Positions 60,198-64,000 of a DNA stretch of 64,000 nucleotides are shown here, one piece after another. The stretch is from an uncultured Fibrobacter sp. (GTDB taxonomy: Bacteria > Fibrobacterota > Fibrobacteria > Fibrobacterales > Fibrobacteraceae), in contig NZ_ONDD01000004.1 of NCBI RefSeq assembly GCF_900316465.1, positions 1 to 64,000 on the forward strand, given 5' to 3'. Numbering within the stretch: position 1 is the first letter of the stretch; each line of letters begins with the position of its first letter. Below the pieces are notes generated by a model. That model did no database searches and was not told the origin of the DNA. It saw only the letters and a list, made by a program, of their open reading frames with translations. A program made the position numbers and the translations under genes.

Positions 60198-60278
60198 GTC
60201 ATCCCCGCGTAGGCGGGCGGACAGCACTTAGCACATTTAGTGCTTTGTGCGCATGGCCACCAAGGTGGGGATCCCCTT
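60198..60278. repeat. REP-like repeat between tRNA-Arg and the AlgX/AlgJ-like gene
   Basis: It starts GTCATCCCCGCGTAGGCGGG, includes a paired segment around AGCACTTAGCACATTTAGTGCT, and ends GGGGATCCCC. The start is the same palindrome as at 48007. Confidence 0.65.
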
Positions 60279-60294
60279 TTCAAGCTGAAATTTT

Positions 60295-60302
60295 TATTTT
60301 TC
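60295..60302 (+). promoter_or_regulatory. -7 box before the AlgX/AlgJ-like gene
   Basis: TATTTTTC followed by TAGT and the GTG start at 60307. Confidence 0.4.
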
Positions 60303-60306
60303 TAGT

Positions 60307-61869
60307 GTGAAGAAACTCTATATTGCCTTTATTGTTGTTTTTGCAGTCTTGTTGCTGCTGCCGTTTACGGTGCAGACTGTGGCGGATTTGCGCGGTGAAA
60401 AGCGCTTTGTCAGCCTGGATATTTTCAAGGATGTCGTTTATACGCCGTTTAAGCGTGAATCCGAGATGGCGGAATCGGCTGCCAAGTTGAACGATGCCTG
60501 GTTTGCGGCGCGTGAATCGATTGCCGGTGGTGCCGAGGTGGGCGAGTCGCTGGAAAACGTGGTCAGTGCGCTTTCGGACCTGGAAGCGGTTGCTCTTACG
60601 GTGAACAGCTATGCCGAACTCGATACGGCTGAGGCGGACTACAAGTTGCTGAAGTTGGCGGATACTTTGGTAGCCTCCCTTGAAGATGAACCCGAAACCT
60701 TCAAAACCGTGGATTCCACGCTGAAGGCGGTTGTGGCTGAATTTGGACATTTCTCGGTTTGGCGTGCGCTTTGTGGCATTAAGCATTACGGCGTGTGGAC
60801 GAGCCGTTATCTGCGTGCGTTCGAAAACAAAGTCGAAGACGAAAATGCGCTTGTGCTTGCTTTCCGCCCCAAGTACCAGTTGGCGGTATGGAATGTTTTC
60901 AATGATCCGGGCGAAAAAGTTGTGCTCGGTTCTGGTTCGGGCCGTTGGCTGTTCTACCGTCAAGATGTAGAATTCCTGGTGCAGCCGTCGCCGCTGGATG
61001 TACGCAGCGCAAAGCTCGATAACCCGATTCAGGCTATTCTCAAGTTCCGCGACCAGCTCAAGGCGAAGGGCGTAGAGCTCCTAGTGGTGGTTACTCCGGG
61101 CAAGCCGAGCATTTATCCGGAACGCTTGACCGGCGTTGATGGCTTGAAACTTGCTGGACACGGCAAGGCGATTCTGGATTCGCTTGCTACGCTTGGGCTG
61201 AATACGGTGGATTTGTATACGCCGCTCCTTGCCGCAAAGGCAGACGATGCAAACCTGGGTGCGCTTTATCTGGATGACGATACGCACTGGACTCCGCGTG
61301 GTGCAGAACTTGCCGCCGGTGAAATCGCGAAAAAGGTGAACGCGATGGTGGATGCGGGCCTGATCAATATCGGTGAACCGTCCATGGATTATGTGGTGTC
61401 TGATTCTTTGGCGGACCGCATGGGCGACATTGGCGAAATGAGCGGCCTCAACAAGTTCAACGTGTTCAAGGTACAACAGGTAACCGGCCATGTGGTTTCT
61501 CAGCAAGAAATTTCGGAACACATGGAAGCTCCGGCAGATTCGCTTTCGGATTCCACGGTGGTACGCGATACGACCAAGACTCCGTTTAAGGATGACTTCC
61601 GCAAGTCGAAGATTTTGATTTTGGGCGACAGCTTCAGTCGCATTTACCAGACGGATGCGCCTGTGAATGCGGGTTGGATTGCACATTTTGCAAGGAATAT
61701 CGGCCGACCGGTGTCCTCGATTGTGAGCGATGGCGGTGCTTCTACGCTTGTGCGTGAAAAGCTTGCCCGTAAGGCGGGCGTGCTCAAAGGCAAGAAACTC
61801 CTGATTTGGGAATTTGTAGAACGCGACCTGCGCTTTGGCGCCGAAGGCTGGAAAACGATTGAATTTTAG
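60307..61869 (+). CDS. AlgX/AlgJ-like SGNH-fold protein, membrane-anchored
   Basis: The 520-residue protein has an N-terminal membrane segment (4-22). The C-terminal part has the SGNH hydrolase signs of the AlgJ/AlgX family: GDSFSRIYQ (catalytic Ser) near residue 440 and DDTHWTPRG near 320. Such proteins transfer acetyl groups to exported polysaccharides, usually with an MBOAT partner; none is nearby. The start is GTG. The gene is followed after nine bases by a small helix-turn-helix gene, and then pmbA. Confidence 0.72.
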   Translation: MKKLYIAFIVVFAVLLLLPFTVQTVADLRGEKRFVSLDIFKDVVYTPFKRESEMAESAAKLNDAWFAARESIAGGAEVGESLENVVSALSDLEAVALTVNSYAELDTAEADYKLLKLADTLVASLEDEPETFKTVDSTLKAVVAEFGHFSVWRALCGIKHYGVWTSRYLRAFENKVEDENALVLAFRPKYQLAVWNVFNDPGEKVVLGSGSGRWLFYRQDVEFLVQPSPLDVRSAKLDNPIQAILKFRDQLKAKGVELLVVVTPGKPSIYPERLTGVDGLKLAGHGKAILDSLATLGLNTVDLYTPLLAAKADDANLGALYLDDDTHWTPRGAELAAGEIAKKVNAMVDAGLINIGEPSMDYVVSDSLADRMGDIGEMSGLNKFNVFKVQQVTGHVVSQQEISEHMEAPADSLSDSTVVRDTTKTPFKDDFRKSKILILGDSFSRIYQTDAPVNAGWIAHFARNIGRPVSSIVSDGGASTLVREKLARKAGVLKGKKLLIWEFVERDLRFGAEGWKTIEF

Positions 61870-61878
61870 GAATTGACT

Positions 61879-62115
61879 ATGGCAAGGCATGGAACACCCA
61901 CTCCGGGGCAGGCGATTTTAGAAGGCATTGAATGGCTCAAGATGGATAAGGCGGAATTTGCCCGCCGCATCGGTGTCCCGATGGAGACTCTCGAGGGCTT
62001 GATTGCGGGAACGGTTGAAGTTACCCGCGAACTTGCCGAAGCGCTTGAATCCGTGACGGGTAGCCCCGCTGCCTATTGGCGCATGCTCGCCAGCAAAGCC
62101 AAGAGGAATGCGTAA
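61879..62115 (+). CDS. Small XRE-type helix-turn-helix protein
   Basis: The 78-residue protein has a HigA/XRE-like helix-turn-helix (KAEFARRIGVPMETLEGLIAGTVEVTRELAEAL), a fold also used by antitoxins. No HigB toxin is nearby. It starts nine bases after the AlgX/AlgJ-like gene stops and overlaps pmbA by one base, so it looks like part of that operon. Confidence 0.7.
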   Translation: MARHGTPTPGQAILEGIEWLKMDKAEFARRIGVPMETLEGLIAGTVEVTRELAEALESVTGSPAAYWRMLASKAKRNA

Positions 62116-63443
62116 TGAATATTACCGACGCCGTTTCTTGTATGTGCGACCTCGCGAAGGGCGAGGCGGAACAGTTTGATGTAATTGCCTCGAATTCCCA
62201 TTCCGAGGGCTTGTCTGTTTTTCAGGGCCAGGTGCAGAATACCGAAATTTCGGATTCCGTAGGGCTTGGCATTCGCGTGATTAAGGATGGACGTCCGGGG
62301 TATGCGCACACGGAACGCTTGACCAAGGAAGCGATTGCGCAGACCATCAAGGATGCCATTTGCCATACGCAGTGGACCGAGAAGGTTGACTTTGAATTGC
62401 CTGCTCCGGCAAAGATTCCTGAAGGCAATCCCAATTACAATCCGGCGCTGGAATCGCTTACGTTGGCAGAACTCAAGGACTTTTGCATCGAACTTGAAAA
62501 GGAAACGTTTGCACGTTCTGCCGACATCAAGAATATTCCGTACTTGGGTGCTGACCTGAACCGCGACTTTTCGATTGTCGCAAACCACAAGGGCCTTTTC
62601 TATACCGATAAGGGCAACTCGGTATCGGTGGGTGCAGGCGCAGTCGCTGTGCGCGATGGTATCAGCAAGCTCGGCAACTTTGTCAAAAGTGAACGCGACT
62701 GGAGCAAGTTCACCGTTGCTGAAATCGCTGACAAGGCTGCCAACTACGCAACGGAACTTTTCGGCGCCAAGAAAATCGAAGGCGGCAAGATTCCTGTCGT
62801 GTTCTCGGAACGAATTTCCGGCCGATTCATGAGTATGTACGCTTCACCGTTCATCGCTGAATCCATGCAGAAGGGAACTTCTCGCTTGGCCGGTAAAGAA
62901 GGCCAGAAGATAGCCTCCGAAAAGCTTTCTCTCTGGAGCGATCCGCTCGGTGAGAACTTCTGCCACAAGATGTACTTTGATTCCGAAGGCTGCTTGACTC
63001 GACGAGTCGAAGTCATTAAGGACGGCATCTTTAACGAAGCTCTCTACAATTTGGAAACCGCTGCGAAGGCTGGCTGTGCCACAACGGGCAACGGCGCCCG
63101 CGATTTCGGCTCCAAGATGTCTACGGCGTTCTGGAACATGTTCGTTCCGGCAGGGGAGTATTCTTCTGCGGATCTTCTGAAGCTTTTCCCCAAGTGCCTC
63201 TTGGTGGTGCGCCTCGAAGGCGGTTCCGGCTGTAGCTCCGTGAGTGGCGAACTCAGCATTGGTGCCCACGGTTTCTGGTGCGAAAACGGCGTGATTCAAC
63301 ACCCTGTCGATGGCGTGACCTTGTCGGGCAACTACTTCGACATCATCCAGAATGTGGTCGGAGTCGGCAACGAATATTACAATCCGTTTGCCGGGATCAA
63401 GGTCCCGGCGCTTGCCATCAGCGAGCTTGCGGTGAGTTGTTAA
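62115..63443 (+). CDS. pmbA: PmbA/TldE metalloprotease-family protein
   Basis: The 442-residue protein belongs to TldD/PmbA, heterodimeric proteases that act on modified peptides (microcin B17 leader) and CcdA. It shows the N-terminal SHSEGLSVFQGQVQNTEISDS, the central VVFSERISGRFMSM and the C-terminal SGCSSVSGELSIGAHGFWCENG blocks. PmbA itself lacks the HExxH of TldD, as here. tldD is not in the window. It overlaps the previous stop in TAATG. Confidence 0.92.
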   Translation: MNITDAVSCMCDLAKGEAEQFDVIASNSHSEGLSVFQGQVQNTEISDSVGLGIRVIKDGRPGYAHTERLTKEAIAQTIKDAICHTQWTEKVDFELPAPAKIPEGNPNYNPALESLTLAELKDFCIELEKETFARSADIKNIPYLGADLNRDFSIVANHKGLFYTDKGNSVSVGAGAVAVRDGISKLGNFVKSERDWSKFTVAEIADKAANYATELFGAKKIEGGKIPVVFSERISGRFMSMYASPFIAESMQKGTSRLAGKEGQKIASEKLSLWSDPLGENFCHKMYFDSEGCLTRRVEVIKDGIFNEALYNLETAAKAGCATTGNGARDFGSKMSTAFWNMFVPAGEYSSADLLKLFPKCLLVVRLEGGSGCSSVSGELSIGAHGFWCENGVIQHPVDGVTLSGNYFDIIQNVVGVGNEYYNPFAGIKVPALAISELAVSC

Positions 63444-63473
63444 AAAAAGTCCCCTTACGGGGACTCTTTTTTT
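63441..63473. terminator. Bidirectional terminator of pmbA and lgt
   Basis: AGTCCCC (63448-63454) pairs with GGGGACT (63459-63465) with A-run before and T-run after. The pmbA stop codon lies in the A-run. Confidence 0.9.
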
Positions 63474-63496
63474 AATCTCAAACCACTGTCTACTGC

Positions 63497-64000
63497 CTAC
63501 TTCTTACTGTCTACAGCAGCCTTCTTTTGCCTGTAAATCAGAACAATCAGCCAGATTAAACCGGTCAGGAACATGACGCTGCAAAGCGTCTGTCCGCGGC
63601 TCATGCCGAACAGGTCCACGCGGCCGAGATGTGCGTCGGGCCTGCGGAAAAATTCGATGAAGAATCTAAAGAAACCATAGCCCATCAGGTACAGGCAAGG
63701 CATCTTGTCTCGCAGCAGCGGAATGCGTCTTAAGTTGTACAAAATTGCAAATAAGATAACGCCTTCGAACAGCATTTCGTAAAGCTGGCTCGGGTGGTGC
63801 AGAATGGGGTTGGTAATGGGGCTATCGTGGGCGAGCGGGAACCACATGCCGATGCCGCTTGTGGTGACTTCGCCAAATAGTTCGCCGTTAATGAAGTTGC
63901 CCCAGCGGCCCCAGGTGTAGGCGAGCGGCGCCAGCATAAAGCAAAGGTTCAGGCCTTCCCACACCTTCATCTTGTTGCGCTTGAGGCCGATGTAGGTGAA
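63497..64000 (-). CDS. lgt: Prolipoprotein diacylglyceryl transferase, C-terminal part
   Basis: The gene runs off the right end of the window; 167 residues are visible. They carry the Lgt signature GRWGNFINGELFGE, the HHPSQLYEMLFEGV segment with catalytic His, and R/D motifs (FFRRPDAHLG) before the last membrane helices. Lgt attaches the lipid to lipoprotein Cys, which fits the lipoproteins seen in this window. The N-terminus is outside. Confidence 0.93.
   Translation of the reverse strand, partial: FTYIGLKRNKMKVWEGLNLCFMLAPLAYTWGRWGNFINGELFGEVTTSGIGMWFPLAHDSPITNPILHHPSQLYEMLFEGVILFAILYNLRRIPLLRDKMPCLYLMGYGFFRFFIEFFRRPDAHLGRVDLFGMSRGQTLCSVMFLTGLIWLIVLIYRQKKAAVDSKK

Overview
The window looks like a chromosomal segment of a Fibrobacter-type bacterium, the fibre-degrading gut lineage. 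Evidence: a secreted protein with three tandem copies of the 'Fibrobacter succinogenes major' domain, a GH9 cellulase with a C-terminal sorting-like module, several lipoproteins including one with a Ser-rich linker after its acylated Cys, a bacterial V-type ATPase operon of the E-DUF2764-A-B-D-I-K layout, and promoters with a Bacteroidetes-like TAnnTTTG box. There are no insertion sequences, phage genes or CRISPR arrays. The window cuts a gene only at its right end (lgt).

Layout. 1-3.2 kb: a small basic protein whose frame runs through its own terminator (candidate ribosome-rescue factor), a histidine acid phosphatase, and proA-hisI. 3.3-6.3 kb: a candidate small RNA and a GH2 glycosidase. 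6.4-7.2 kb: rplU-rpmA. 7.2-16.4 kb: a lipoprotein with a formylglycine-enzyme-like domain, an inositol-monophosphatase-like gene, the GH9 cellulase, gdhA and the triple-domain secreted protein. 16.4-20.7 kb: ilvD-thiC and a DUF5662 gene. 20.9-27.5 kb: a secreted GLUG-type protein, two short peptides sharing a leader pattern, then a nucleotidyltransferase, an HprK-like kinase, a signal-peptidase-like protease, a PqqD-like protein and an ABC exporter. This is a RiPP-like peptide system without a recognisable maturase and is the best candidate for an undescribed system here. 27.5-36.5 kb: mostly minus-strand housekeeping genes (rRNA methyltransferase, dnaG, initiator tRNA, pgsA-like, recN, trmB, RNase Z-like, a lipoprotein). 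36.6-42.4 kb: xthA, a potD-like gene, an aminotransferase, an Ala-rich micro-protein gene, a lone HsdR_N domain protein, xseA and an orphan antitoxin. 42.3-48 kb: a lipoprotein, a large beta-helix (pectate-lyase-like) protein and endonuclease I. 48.2-57.5 kb: folC and the V-ATPase operon with two K subunits. 57.5-64 kb: a tandem structured repeat, metG, tRNA-Arg(CCT), an AlgX/AlgJ-like protein, a small helix-turn-helix protein, pmbA and the end of lgt.

Themes. Secretion and polysaccharide degradation recur (GH2, GH9, beta-helix lyase, sorting-like C-termini). At least ten genes carry a TAnnTTT-type -7 box only four or five bases before the start codon, so leaderless mRNAs look common. A structured element with variable hairpins and a constant GCTCAC tail follows four unrelated genes (gdhA, ilvD, a micro-protein gene, the second V-ATPase K gene), always in the orientation of the gene before it. 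All functions come from reading the sequence and family knowledge; no database search was run.
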